A model generated the notes under the pieces. The model saw only the letters and a program-made list of their open reading frames with translations. It was not told the origin of the DNA and made no database searches. Position numbers and translations under genes: made by a program. From Verticillium longisporum (taxonomy: Eukaryota > Ascomycota > Sordariomycetes > Glomerellales > Plectosphaerellaceae), in contig JAETXT010000007.1 in the NCBI GenBank assembly GCA_019188255.1, positions 1,674,001-1,738,000 on the forward strand: a stretch of 64,000 bases of DNA. Direction: 5' to 3'. How positions within the stretch are numbered: position 1 is the first letter of the stretch; every line of letters begins with the position of its first letter. Positions 20,583 through 31,626 of the stretch are shown piece after piece.

Positions 20583-21935
20583 ATGGCCGAACCCAATCCC
20601 ATGACGGCTCTCCAGGCCGACCTGGCTCGATTCAGGAAGGCGTCGCTGTATTCGGCCGTCGAAGACACGGACAGATTACTCGAAATGCTCGTGCAGGCTC
20701 GGGAACAGGTTGCTGGAGGTTAGCCAAAGCCTCCCTGGAACCCCGCCATGCTCAAGTCCTGACCTAGATAGCTACCGACCCCCATCGCGCGAGCTTGACC
20801 ATGACCAAGCTCCAGAACCCGATAAACGCTCGGTTTGACGCCATAAATAATGATCTGAAGGAGGTCTCGAAAGGCCAAAAGGTGTTCGGCAAGTCACTAG
20901 ACAAGGCAAGCTCGAGTCCAGGTCTCGGTGTCCTGGTCCGACAGCTACTGACATGCCTTCGTACAGAACTTCCCACTCCGTCAGCTACCTACGGAGCACG
21001 ATGCGATGGCGACACATCCAGAACTTATCAACAGAGCTATCGCGATGCACATGCTCCGTGAAGGCCAGTTCAGCGTCGCTTCGACCTTCCTCCGCGAGAC
21101 GCACGAGCACCCGCTACCGCGGTCACCCACGTCCAACACGAACGCAGCCCCCGACATCCAATCCTTACAGTCTCAAGAACTACAGGAGAAGTTCGCCAAC
21201 ATGTACAGCATTCTCAATGAGCTCAAGAGGCGGAATCTCGTTCCAGCCATAAACTGGGCACACCAGAACAGCGCCGAGCTCGAAGCGCGCGGGTCCAATC
21301 TTGAATTCGAGCTCACAAAGCTTCAATTTCTTTGGCTGTTCAAAGGCCCAGAAGTAAACGGTCTCCCAGACGACGACAGGAACGGTCGCAATGGCGCATT
21401 GGCACATGCCCAAGCCCACTTTGCCCGCTTCCAAGCCCGTCACCGTCCCGATATTCAGCGTTTGACATGCTCCCTACTCTACGCACCCAACCTCGCCTCA
21501 TCGCCTTACGCATCCCTATTCGCCCCAGCAAACACAATATTTGACGATGTGGCCACTTCTTTCACACGCGAGTTCTGCTCTCTTCTGGGACTCTCAGCGG
21601 AGTCGGCCCTCTAGCTTGCAGCGACAGCCGGCCGCATGGCCCTCGCTCAGTTACTCAAGTACACAAACTACGTCATGGCCAGCCGCACTGAGTGGACGAC
21701 GGAGAACGAGCTCGCTTTTGAGACGCCTCTCCCCCGGTCCATGGTCTACCACCCCATCTTCGTCTGTCCCGTCTCCAAAGAACAGAGCACGGAGCAGAAC
21801 CCGCCTATGCTTCTCCCCTGCGGCCACGTCATCTGTAAGGAAAGCCTCCACCGCCTGGCAAAGGGCTCCCGCTTCAAATGCCCCTACTGCCCCTCCGAGG
21901 GCCACATCCGCGACGCCCGTGAGATCTCGCTTTAG
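20583..21935 (+). CDS. rmd5: GID/CTLH ubiquitin ligase subunit Rmd5 (Gid2), in-frame TAG before the RING
   Basis: Exons 20583-20718, 20772-20905 and 20967-21935; read through one internal stop they give 412 residues, close to yeast Rmd5 (421). Intron 2 has a GC donor (AAG/GCAAGC) and a good branch site. Order: N-terminal helices, LisH (HPELINRAIAMHMLREGQF), CTLH/CRA region (FANMYSILNELKRRNLVPAINWA), and a C-terminal degenerate RING with CPVS, LPCGHVIC and KCPYCPSEG. Rmd5 with Fyv10 is the catalytic core of the GID E3, which degrades gluconeogenic enzymes after glucose return in yeast. At 21612-21614 an in-frame TAG follows SAESAL; orthologues continue with Tyr and AATAG, exactly what follows here (LAATAGRM). 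If real, the product stops at 305 residues and loses the RING. Confidence 0.88.
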
Positions 21936-23306
21936 GAAGACGGCCTTCACGTCAAGGCGTCAGAATCCGGCACGGTAAAATCGCCTGAACTTATCTCAAT
22001 AGAATCTCCGGGATCATATGGCTCATGGACCGAGCCGCTGAACGCAACCTTGCGGGACATGGCGGACCGTCAGAGCGCGCGGGCCGCGATGAGGGCGGAC
22101 CTGGGATGGTCGCCGCCCCCTCTCGCTGATATTCTTGCGAGTTCGTCGCCGCTGGCCAGGAACGCAGACCGTCCGTCATTGCCTTTTATTCCGCGCAGCG
22201 GTATACCTTTGCCCGAGCCGCCCGTGTAGACCCTCGTCGTGGCTGTGGATGCCTCTTCGGCGATGGATCTGCTCTGGTGGCCAAGAAACTCGCCTTCTCC
22301 TCCTCGGAGACCCCCCTGGTTCGGCTGAGCCTACCATCACCGGCTGGACGGTAGGTGAGGTTTTGGTACACCCCTCAGATTACGTGCAGTGAGCCGTCAA
22401 TGGGGACTTGTAGTGTGGAAAGGCTGGATCGTGGGGAGGTTTTCGTCTTTACACGTATGAAACAAACCCCTCAAGCGTGGATGGGAAAATGGTCAGAAAG
22501 ATATGGGAGGACAACGTGCCCCTGCGAATTCTTCACTCCATTGAGATGAAGTGATTCGGCTTGACTAGCAAGCACTGAGGCAAGGGTTGTAAATTGTCAC
22601 GCAGCTAATCAGTGTTCCTATATATTCACATGCACAACCCAATGAAGTCCTACCACGAAGCTGGAAGCGAGCATGCGTACTCCGGTCCAATACTGGACCT
22701 GCAGTGCAGCTCTGCAGACGCTGAATAGAAGGTGCCGCATTGTGAGGGTATCGATAGGAGAGAACCTTGCCGAGGAACGCAGGTTCCAGCCTCGTCAATC
22801 ACATGACAGGTTACCGGAGACTGGGTCAACGTGTGAATATACAATTTCATCATCTCAATCCTTTATCCTAGCTGTGGCACACGCACAAACTATACGTAGA
22901 AGTGAAATCTTATCGAACCAGAACGCCGTCCTCCTCTTCCCACCCCCAAAGCATTGGAGTCAAGGGAATGCGATGTGTGAGGCGCTGCCAACGCCAACCA
23001 TGACCTGGTAGACCAAAAAGGAAAATGTCGAGTCTGCGAGTGAGGAAAAAAAACACAAAGAGGACGAAGGGTGACAAATAAATCATCGATCGGTTAGATG
23101 ATGGTGGGGAATCTCAAGGAGAACAATGAAGCTGTGTTGAGTGTGCAGCTCTCTAAACCATGTCCAAGCCACACCCGAAGCATCGAGCCAGGGCGGGCGG
23201 GCAAAAGGTGTTTCGTTAATCGTTTCTTTATACGGGGCTTTTGTTGTTTTGTAGTATTGACTGAGTATTCTCTGTGCGAGATGGAATAGTCCAGCCGATC
23301 CATCCT
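21936..23306. other. Intergenic, rmd5 to UPF0658 gene
   Basis: The rmd5 frame remains open after its TAG stop as far as 22229 (about 98 codons); see findings. The rest, 22230-23306, shows no coding region. The two genes converge here. Confidence 0.45.
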
Positions 23307-24428
23307 CTAGTCAATGGTCATCCTGCTTGCCATCTGGGGCTTGACATCTTGCATGCTGACAGAGTTGAGGTCAGTAGCCTTCTCAGCCTCACGCGACTTG
23401 AGCAGATGAGTCTTCAGGCCAGCACCGAAGTTGTTCATGCAGATGATAGCGTTGACAATGGTCAGGATGATGAGGAGGATAGTGATGACGGTGAAAGTAG
23501 TCAGGGACTTGCGAACATTCATGTAGTGTTGCTGGTAGCCGGGCTGGTAGATGCGGACGAGTTTAAAGACAAAGTAGCTGAGGGCACCGAGGTAGAGAAC
23601 AATGACAGCGATCATGCCGGGCTTGTTCTCGCGGCGGGTGAAGTAGGCAGCGCTGATGAGAATCGCAACGGTGACGGGAATGGCGGCAGCGGTCAGGGCG
23701 TATTCGACGATTTCAATGTCGCCGACGATGACAAGGAACTGGACAGTGAACCCGAGGAAGAAGAAGAAGTCAAACTTCAGGAGCGCAATGTAGATCTGGT
23801 AGTAGAGGAAGCGTTGCTTCATGCGGTAGTCGGCGCCAATGGTCTTCAGGATATCCCAGGCGAACACCTGATACAGTTTCCAGGCGACAAAGCCCATGAG
23901 AACGGTGCCAAGAGAGAAGATGCAGGGGATGGCGATAAGGTAGGGTCGAATGTCCTCCCAGACGCTCTCGTGGCCGATCCTCAGGCCACCGCCGACACGC
24001 AGTTCTTCGACGGCGATCTGAATCTGCTCAATCTGGATGGCTGTGTATACCATCAGGGCGAGGTTGGCAATGCATACTCCAATGATCTGAATAGTGTTCT
24101 TGGCGCGGAGGGCATCCCAAACGAGAACGAGCTCGTAAAGGAAACCGAAGATGAAGAGGGCCAGGAAGGTTGGGATGGTACGGCGCTGCGATTCGGTGGC
24201 AGGATTGTCGTCACTGGTGAGGCTAAACTGAAAGGTTGCGAAGACGTATCTAGAATGCACTGTCAGCAAAGGAGACCGGGCGAGGAATAATCAGCGGGAC
24301 GCATACGCTTCAAAGACCAAACAGATGATGGCCTGCAGCAGAGTGACGAGGAAGAAGGCTCGGGGCCATTTCGACGACATGAAAGAGAACCAACCACCCT
24401 TGGTGCTTTTGGGACTTGAGCCGTTCAT
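23307..24428 (-). CDS. UPF0658 Golgi-type multi-pass membrane protein
   Basis: Exons complement(23307-24249) and complement(24307-24428) give 354 residues from the ATG at 24428, with junction FEA/YVFATFQFSL. At least eight hydrophobic segments follow, including WPRAFFLVTLLQAIICLVFEAY, FLALFIFGFLYELVLVW, YLIAIPCIFSLGTVLMGFVAW and ITILLIILTIVNAIICM. The pattern and the VWDALRAKNTIQIIGV and FDFFFFLGFTVQFLVI blocks match the fungal UPF0658 family, placed in the Golgi in fission yeast; function is unknown. The true N-terminus is uncertain. Upstream, codons resembling coding sequence (RRDSYEESFNTATVAQRLE and QQPAYAPQQPVYHQSP) lie in a frame offset by one base. That frame also has no ATG, so a missed 5' exon plus a one-base gap near 24515-24530 is likely. 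Confidence 0.85.
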
Positions 24429-24770
24429 TGTCGAGGGTGCGAGTCCTTCGCGGTAGGCGTAGCCTTGGTTGTAGTCCTGGTTGAACGTGGGCTGCGGAGG
24501 GGGATAGATGCGGCCGGCATGGAGTGTGGCGATTGATGGTAGACAGGCTGCTGCGGAGCGTAGGCTGGCTGTTGGGCGAGAGCGGATTGTGGGTATGACG
24601 ATGGCTGGTAGTGTTGGTCGTACTGGGGTTGATCGAATTGCTGCTCGTACCCTGCGTGCGTCGGGTCGCTCCCGAGCAGCGAGTGACGAGATTCCAGTCT
24701 CTGAGCCACGGTGGCGGTGTTGAACGACTCCTCGTAGGAGTCGCGACGAGATGAAGAAGTGGTTGTTGCC
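24429..24770 (-). other. Probable coding N-terminal extension of the UPF0658 gene (frame broken)
   Basis: On the minus strand, PPPQPTFNQDYNQGYAYREG runs directly into the MNGSSPKST start. Further upstream a Gln/Tyr/Pro-rich peptide (YEQQFDQPQYDQHYQPSSYPQ) continues in the frame shifted by one. This low-complexity cytosolic tail is typical of the family. An acceptor-like TTCTCCAG at about 24772-24779 could start this exon. No ATG occurs on the minus strand between about 24530 and 25325, so the initiating exon is not found. Confidence 0.5.
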
Positions 24771-24942
24771 CGGTTGGGCTGGAGAATGGAATGGCAGCTG
24801 ATTCAGGCAATCGAGGCGTCGGTTGCGGAGGCAATGACGAACAGTCGGGAAAGCGAGCGTGGAGGAGTATGAGATCTTTTGTCGGAATGAAAAAAAAAAT
24901 GCCCTTGTGGTTTGTCGAATGAAATCGCCGTCGGGGTGTTGC

Positions 24943-24970
24943 GGCGTCGTCGTCGTCGTCGTCGTCGTCG
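24943..24970. repeat. (GTC)n trinucleotide microsatellite
   Basis: About eight to nine tandem GTC/GAC units in the presumed 5' UTR or intron of the UPF0658 gene. Confidence 0.9.
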
Positions 24971-27212
24971 ATGGAAAGAACGCACTGTTGATGTTGGTGG
25001 GAGTATGTGAAAGGTGAAGCGTCGTACGGCTGAAACACAAGGGAGCCCCGAGTAGTTTGGGGTCTGCGACGGGTTACGGCTTTGAGGGAGGGGAGTGAGG
25101 AGCGGCAGGAGTGGACGTGCAGTGGCAGGCGACAGACAGGCAGGTGAAAAAGGGATGCGAGGCAAGAACGAGCCAGGAAGGAGGGCCTGGGCTGGGGGCC
25201 GTGTGGGCCTTGGGGGCAATTTAGCCCGGCCTCTGCCGCCAATCCAGCGTTAGGTGAAGAAAGGTTGAGGGGCAAGGGCCAGAACAGGGAAGGGCCAGGG
25301 GGTGGTGGGGTGAGCCTGCCGCAGCCTGGCATGCCCGCCCGCCCACCTTGTGCAGCTCGCCCAGACCGGTGGGAATTTTCTTCTCTCACGTTTCCACCGT
25401 CTCGTATTGCTCGGGGAACTGCCGCCTTCAATACCAGCTTGCGATCCAAGCAACTTGTCGAGTCTAGCGACTATTCATTTGCTGAGATGACAGGCCGACA
25501 GCGCAAGACCCTGGGTTTGCGTGTGTCATTTGAGTCCTTCCTTGTGGACATTTTCTTGTGGCCATTTCTTTGTGAACAACTCGATCGGGAACGACCGGTG
25601 CTCGCAGCTGTTTAGACTCGGCCCAGGTACCTACGTGATGGAACGCAGCAAAAAACCTACTTTGGGTGTTGGGTGTCAGACATCTCTTTGTCTTCTCGAC
25701 TGCGCTCGTCAGCTTGTCCGAGCCCGAATCATGTTGCCAAGCGACCACAGGAATTCTGCACTGTCAGAGCCACGTCGCATCTCAGACATCTGTGCACCTC
25801 AACCTGGTGCGGTGCTACTCATCAAAGAACAACTCACAATGCAATCAGAAGCCACCACCCCAGCCTCTTCCTTGACTGCCGTAGGGCTGTGCAATCACTA
25901 GTTTGTGGGCAGCCAAGGCACCCCGACACCCAAGAATAGCACCGCCTCGCTCTAGTCGCTTTATTCCATGTACTGCAGGGACCTCAATGCACACCTAAAC
26001 TTATGTGCTTGCGCTATCTAGGTCGATCTTCTGGTGACGTACAGCCCACCACCACCCGACGCGCAAAGACATCATCAAGGCTCTGGTGGTGGTCTAGAAG
26101 GTTGGATCTGCAACCCACCATTGAGGACCAGGTCATGCTCTTCAGGTGGCACCTGCACGATGAACAAGCTCGAGCAGGACACGACCTGATCCTGCAGGCT
26201 CACATATGAAGATCGTCAGTGTCGCGGATGCTGGTTACCCTTCGATCGAAACAGTTCGCTCCAGCCCAACGTTACCTGCCGTAGCTATCGTCGCTTAGAC
26301 CAGACAGCAATCAAGGAAGGACGCTTGTCCAGGTGTGTTGACGACGATGTGGCATTGATCCGACATCATGAGCCTTTTCATGGGACGGAAAGGCGCAGTA
26401 ACTCACTGGTGTTCCGTACAGCAATCCTCTGCGATTGCGGCTTAACACCCTCACGGTCGCGCGAGAGACGTCATGCAGATGCAAAGATAGCAGGGCATCG
26501 AGGTTGCATATGCTTCTTTCCTCCGGCTACCTTGCATAGGTAGGTAGACGGATCCTCACTGCCACCGAACCAACAACGCAGTACAGTCTCGAGCTAGGAG
26601 ATGCTGTGTCTGCTTAGCGAGGCAAAAGGTCCCTTGCGTCCGATGTCACGCTGTACCTGAACATAACTAAGGCCATCCGAGACAGAAATTAGGCTCACTC
26701 CAACTCTATCTGGCCGCACTGTACATATATCACAAAGGAGAGCACGGATGTCGCCCGACGGCATGACACCACTCGCAACATCCCTGAGTTGAGCTGCCGA
26801 CGATGCCTTCTCTTTCTGACCGTTCTTCAGGGACGAGCCAGTGTCAAGAAACGCTTAAAATTCTTAAAACTTTTAAGAGGGTCGTTTCTCAGCTTAGGGA
26901 TCTACAAGTGCGTACGGCAAACAACACGCCACTGTCTTAGTTGTCGGTAGGCATCTTCATCAAGCATCCTCATAACACGATGACTTATGAACCCTTTGCA
27001 GGAGCATCCCAGCATCCCCGGGTTTTGTTTTGCATTATGATGATTACCCCGTTACCCATCATAACCAGCTCAACTATGCATGTGATTGAGATGGAATGTC
27101 AATGAAACGCCTTCAACAAATCAAAATGATCGCGAAGTCAGGGACGGGGAAGAACTTGTGTCAAGTAAAGCAAAGTGGGAAAAGGCGCATGAGAAGATGA
27201 ATACCAGATCAA
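24971..27212. other. Intergenic, UPF0658 gene to MFS gene
   Basis: About 2.2 kb without a recognisable gene. It should hold the UPF0658 promoter on the left and the MFS 3' UTR on the right. One short GGTAGGTAG motif is near 26539. Confidence 0.5.
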
Positions 27213-29067
27213 CTAAGGTTCGTCATCCTGCACAACGGTCGCATCATCATCATCATCTCGCGTGACTATGGTCGGCCTCTCGATGGACACGTGCGGAATT
27301 TCCTTCCGCGGGATCCAGAAGAGCTGCAGAGCGCCCAGAACGCCGACCAGGGCGCAGCTGAACCACGCGACGGCCGAGCCGCCGGCACTGTACAAGAGAC
27401 CGACCATGGGCGGAGACACCGTCCTCGCGGCGCAGCAGGCGCTCATGGCGAGGCCGTTGACGCGGCCCAGTACGAGGGGCGAGGGCGTGGCATCCTTGAG
27501 CAGGATGAGGGCCGCAGGCACGGAGATGATGCCGAAGAAGGCCTGCAGGAGGAGCGATCCGATGATACCTGCAGAGGTGAAATTGGGGACAGCGGAGAGG
27601 AAGGGCATCACCAGATAGGCGGTGGGGTAGAGGATCACGACGATGATGAAGGAGCGCCAGACGCCGACTTTGCTTACAAAGAGGGGGAAGATGAAGGCCT
27701 GGACGCCGAGGCTGAGGATGCCGTTCACCATGAGATAGACACCGACGTCAGGGAGGCTGTAGCCAAAACCGCCGATCAGGTCGAGCTGGCCGTGGGGCTT
27801 CAGGGGCTTGGCCAGCAGGTGGATAGGCAACAGCGCGCCGGCGGCCATTTGGTGGTAGGAAATGAGAACGAGAGAGACGATCAGCATAACGATGGGCCGA
27901 GTCCACACGGCGCCTTCGTAGTGCATTTCTGGCTCCTGCGACTGGGTGCGTTCGGATGGGCCTTCTCGGTTGTGAGGCACATCAATCTCATGCATCGTTC
28001 CAAACGAGCTCCGCCTGAGATCAAAGGTCTGGACACCCGGTGCCGGAAGGCTCTCCTCGACGAAGAATGGCCTGGGACCGTCGACCGATGGTCGTTTGAT
28101 AAGGGCATCCGATGTGCTCTCCTGCAGCAGCGGCGACGTCTCAGTATGGCCATTGTGGCCATTCGTCTTCTGCTGTTGCTTCAACTTCTTCTGCTCAGCG
28201 AGATACTTGGCGCGTGGGTTGGTCTCATCCAGGAAGATCAAGCCCTGAATAATGGCCAGGACGACCACAAGCACGGCCAAGAGGTTGGGAAGCAGGTACG
28301 GATATCTCCCAAAGAGACCATCTTCGGGGAACAAGTGAGGGTAGGATTTCGAGGGCTGAGCCAGGAATCCTCCCAAGGCCGCACCGACAATGCTACCTAA
28401 GGTCCACACGAACGGCTGAACTGCGTATGCCGCCGCTGCACGATAGAAGTCAGTACTGAATATTCGTACCTTTTCGACGGACTTGGAAAACTCACGTTCG
28501 TGTTCCGGAACCTTGACCATTTCTGCAACCATGGTTTGCATGACGCTGACGTTTCCGTTCAAAGCGCCACCAATAAACCTGGCCAGCAGAGCAACCCAGT
28601 ACTTCTGGGAGAAGCCAAAAATGAGGCTCGAGAGAGCGACGCCTCCCAGGCCTATGAGGACGACCGGTTTACGTCCATAGTGATCAGACAGCGTACCCCA
28701 GCCGACAGATGTCAGGGCTTCAGCGACGGCATAAGCTGAGACGAGGAGGCCGCTGTAAAACGAGGCATCTTTGTCGTCCTCTTCCGTACCACCGAGAAGG
28801 TCAATGGTCATAACATAGGAGTAGGACAAGATGGAACTGAAGGCGATGGGTTCCGAGAACCGGCACAAGGCTGTCGCCAAGTCAGCAAAAGTGCACAATC
28901 CGTTGGTGGTTAGTCGGCGCGTGTGCCGGCGGCTGCCACGCGAGAGGTGAGAGGCCAAAACTGAATAAGACCAGCGGGGAGAAGGGGATTGAAAACGACT
29001 CACCCAGCACGGTCAACTGCCAGTAGGGAAACGCCTTGGACTCATCTTTGAGGACCGAGGCAGGCAT
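27213..29067 (-). CDS. Major facilitator superfamily transporter
   Basis: Exons complement(27213-28435, 28496-28870, 29004-29067), 553 residues. The start MPASVLKDESKAFPYWQLTVLALCRFSEPIAF and the intron before PAAYAVQPFVWTLGS are fixed by the conserved PEHE...YAVQPF block. Twelve membrane segments are expected. The signature GWGTLSDHYGRKPVVL is the MFS loop 2-3 motif, and GALNGNVSVMQTMVAEM and LPNLLAVLVVVLAIIQGLIFLDET are typical of the fungal group related to yeast YCR023C and plant zinc-induced-facilitator-like proteins. A long central cytosolic loop (about residues 250-350) is polar, and the C-terminus ends in an acidic DDDDD stretch. Substrate unknown; an efflux role is inferred from the family. 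Probably vacuolar or plasma membrane. Confidence 0.9.
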
Positions 29068-30756
29068 GATCTCCGAGCAGTGTGTGATATCCTGCAAACC
29101 CGAATTGAGGCCACCGGAGGTTGTGTAGGAGTCGAAGCTCCTTGAAGCGAAGGATGCTCCATGGATTTATAAACGAGGGCGAAGGCGGGAGGGGGCCACC
29201 CGGACGGTACGACCGCTCACCCATCGCCCAACACCGCTTTTCGCGGATCATGGGCGAACCGCCGGCGTCCAGGTGGGGTTAGGGGCAAATAACATGCGGG
29301 GCGCGGCCCGCTGTTGCGGCGTACCGTGCCCCTCTCATTCGTCTACTGTATCTATTCTCCTAGGCTCCTTGGATCCCGGCGTCAGAACCTGCATGCAGGC
29401 GTACGGCACATGACGGGGCGAAGGGGCTGCTTATCAAGTGTCGTCATACTGGGGCATGGTCTTTAGCGAGGGCTGGCTTGCAGGAAGCCATTTGTTCTTA
29501 TATGCGATCAGGTCCTAGAGTTGATGGTCACGAGCCTCGAAACTACAGCTCAATGTTGGTGGAGGAGGCTTATCTGAGTGCGGCGCACTGTGTCGTCCGT
29601 GTCATTCGGGAAAACTCATCGAGACGGAAAAGTGGAGTATTTCTCCGTATCTCCGTCTCTCCGATCTTCCCGCCGTCGACGAACCTCTGGAGAGGCGTCC
29701 TTCTCTCGGCGCATACCGCCTGTCGCACCATCATGTGCGTAGTGCCTTGGCCAGATCGAAGCGATGGGAAATGTCATCCATGGTTCTTGTCTTCATCTTT
29801 TGGCCTCTCTGGATGCGGGCTGATAGACTTCTGCTAGTATCCATCTTAAGATTTACTTGATGCTGCAGGGGTGAAAGTGTGATAACATCACTTGGACAAA
29901 GCAAAAGGCACTCAGCATGACCACGATCCAGCTGCTTGATATTTCAGATCTTTCTTCTTCACGGCCATCACCTATTCGCTCGCGCCAACATGTGTCCTCT
30001 GGTCTAAGTCACAGAGCAGAATGGGACCATAATGTCAATGCCACAACCCAAAGCCACAGTCACCTCACATGGAACCCATGACATTTTCTAGCGCCATCCC
30101 AAAGTAGTAGGAGGCGCATACTATCACAAAATCATGTGTTACACACAGTCTGTTGCTTTGAATTGGAAGATTTTGAAGACTGATTGGCCGAGGGAAACCC
30201 ATCATGTCTTGGAGACTGTACTACCCGCCATCTGAATCAACACATACTACTGAGCAGACTATTCTGTTACTCGCAATGAGGAAGTCCTGGCTCCAGTACA
30301 TGAGGCTCCCTCACCTATCCTTGCTGTCTGGATGAATACCTGTCTTAATGCCTTCCTGATCTCAATCTGTTGTAGCCTTCTCACTGGTAGTCTGTTGGGC
30401 ATCCTTGAACCACACTTATCCCTAGGAGCCAATTGCTCTCTCGTTGAATTACCCAACTTAGACCAATGGCAGATATGAGAATGACGGAACACCAACAATA
30501 TCATGAGAGTTGAACGTTGATATTGGCAGACCGTTTCCGGTCCGATTGTTATACACGAAGCCGCTATCCATATGCTTCCGTCCGAGATGCAAGGCATATC
30601 AAACCCCATGAACCCGCAAGTCCCATGCCCGACGCCCATTATCGTCACACTTTCGTTCGCCTTCTCCCCATCTGGTTGACTTGTTACATAGCGCCGTCTT
30701 GCAAACTGCTCGCTGAATCGCCTGCTTCTCTCCACGCATGCTCGGTTCGAATCCTC
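29068..30756. other. Intergenic, MFS promoter to tim10 3' end
   Basis: About 1.7 kb. Open frames here show no recognisable domain. The left part is the MFS promoter. Confidence 0.5.
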
Positions 30757-31092
30757 TTAGAACATGCCACCGCCCATGCCGCCCCTCTTCTGGCTCTCAG
30801 CCTGCATGACCTCAGAGGCCTTCATGTGCGCCTCGAAGAACTTGGCAGCACAGCGGTCGAGGCAGACGGACTCGCCCTTGTTGAGCTCGGCTTCGCGGTT
30901 GTCAGGCAGGCACTTTGTTTGGCAGGCCTTGGTAAGGCTAATTCACGTCAGTCAGCGGGTTTTCGAAGATGACAGCAGGCGTGCGGCTAACCGGTTGTGC
31001 ATGTCGGCGAGGAGGCGCATCTCGGACTCGGCCATGGCGACCTTCTCCTCCGAGGTAGGCTTGGGGCGACCGCCCATACCGAGGAAAGACAT
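30757..31092 (-). CDS. tim10: Mitochondrial intermembrane-space chaperone Tim10
   Basis: Two exons, complement(30757-30937) and complement(30992-31092), give 93 residues, the family's usual size. The twin CX3C motif is complete: CQTKC (C39/C43) and CLDRC (C59/C63), 15 residues apart, within [12 protein letters not shown] and [15 protein letters not shown]. The N-terminal helix ([20 protein letters not shown]) is the substrate-binding arm of Tim10, and the tail is Gly/Met-rich (GGMGGGMF). Tim9-Tim10 hexamers escort carrier proteins across the intermembrane space to TIM22. The cysteines are oxidised by the Mia40 relay during import. It diverges from the mitochondrial lysyl-tRNA synthetase, 534 bases apart. 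Confidence 0.95.
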
Positions 31093-31626
31093 TCTGACCG
31101 AGAGTTGTTGTGGGGTGGAGAACGGAGGATGTTTGTTCTGGATTGCGCGTGCGAATCGATTGTATTGTTGATGCCAGGGGGTTGATGCGAGTGCCAGGCC
31201 GTAGCTCGAGAGGCTCCTGGTCGTCAAATGTCGTCGAGATTTTAGCTCTATCTTATCAGCGCGATAGCTTGTCGCAAACCAAAGATACGGGATTTAGCCG
31301 ACCCCAAGCGCGATAAGCTGCACGATAAGGGGCTTCGCGTCAGTAAAACTGACGACGAAATTTTGGTTTCCGCATGTCTATGAACACTTTATTATCACCA
31401 AACCTCTAGATGGTAAGCCAGCCCCTCCCCTCCCACCTCCGATTCGTCGACACCTCCCCTTCCCCTTTTTCATGATGATCCGCTATGCCTTAGAACCGCT
31501 GCGTCTGACACAGCTTGCTGTGACGTGCTGCATAACTGCCCACATATCTGACACTGAAACTCTCTGCATCATTCTTGTTTGCCTCAATGCTTCTTGACGC
31601 GCAAGCTAACAAGTTGTTCAGACGCG
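31093..31626. promoter_or_regulatory. Divergent promoter tim10 / mitochondrial lysyl-tRNA synthetase
   Basis: 534 bases between two start codons of nuclear-encoded mitochondrial genes. Within it, 31249-31330 contains several GATA cores: CTTATCAG, GCGATAGC, GCGATAAGC and ACGATAAGG. Two of these sit in a near-palindromic arrangement around GCGCGATA. Binding cannot be established from sequence. Confidence 0.5.

Noticed and set aside
23274..24290. 338-codon acidic frame on the plus strand
   Set aside because: Exact antisense of the UPF0658 membrane protein; the Asp/Glu/Val composition mirrors hydrophobic codons on the other strand.
27291..28400. 369-codon frame on the plus strand
   Set aside because: Antisense shadow of the MFS transporter.
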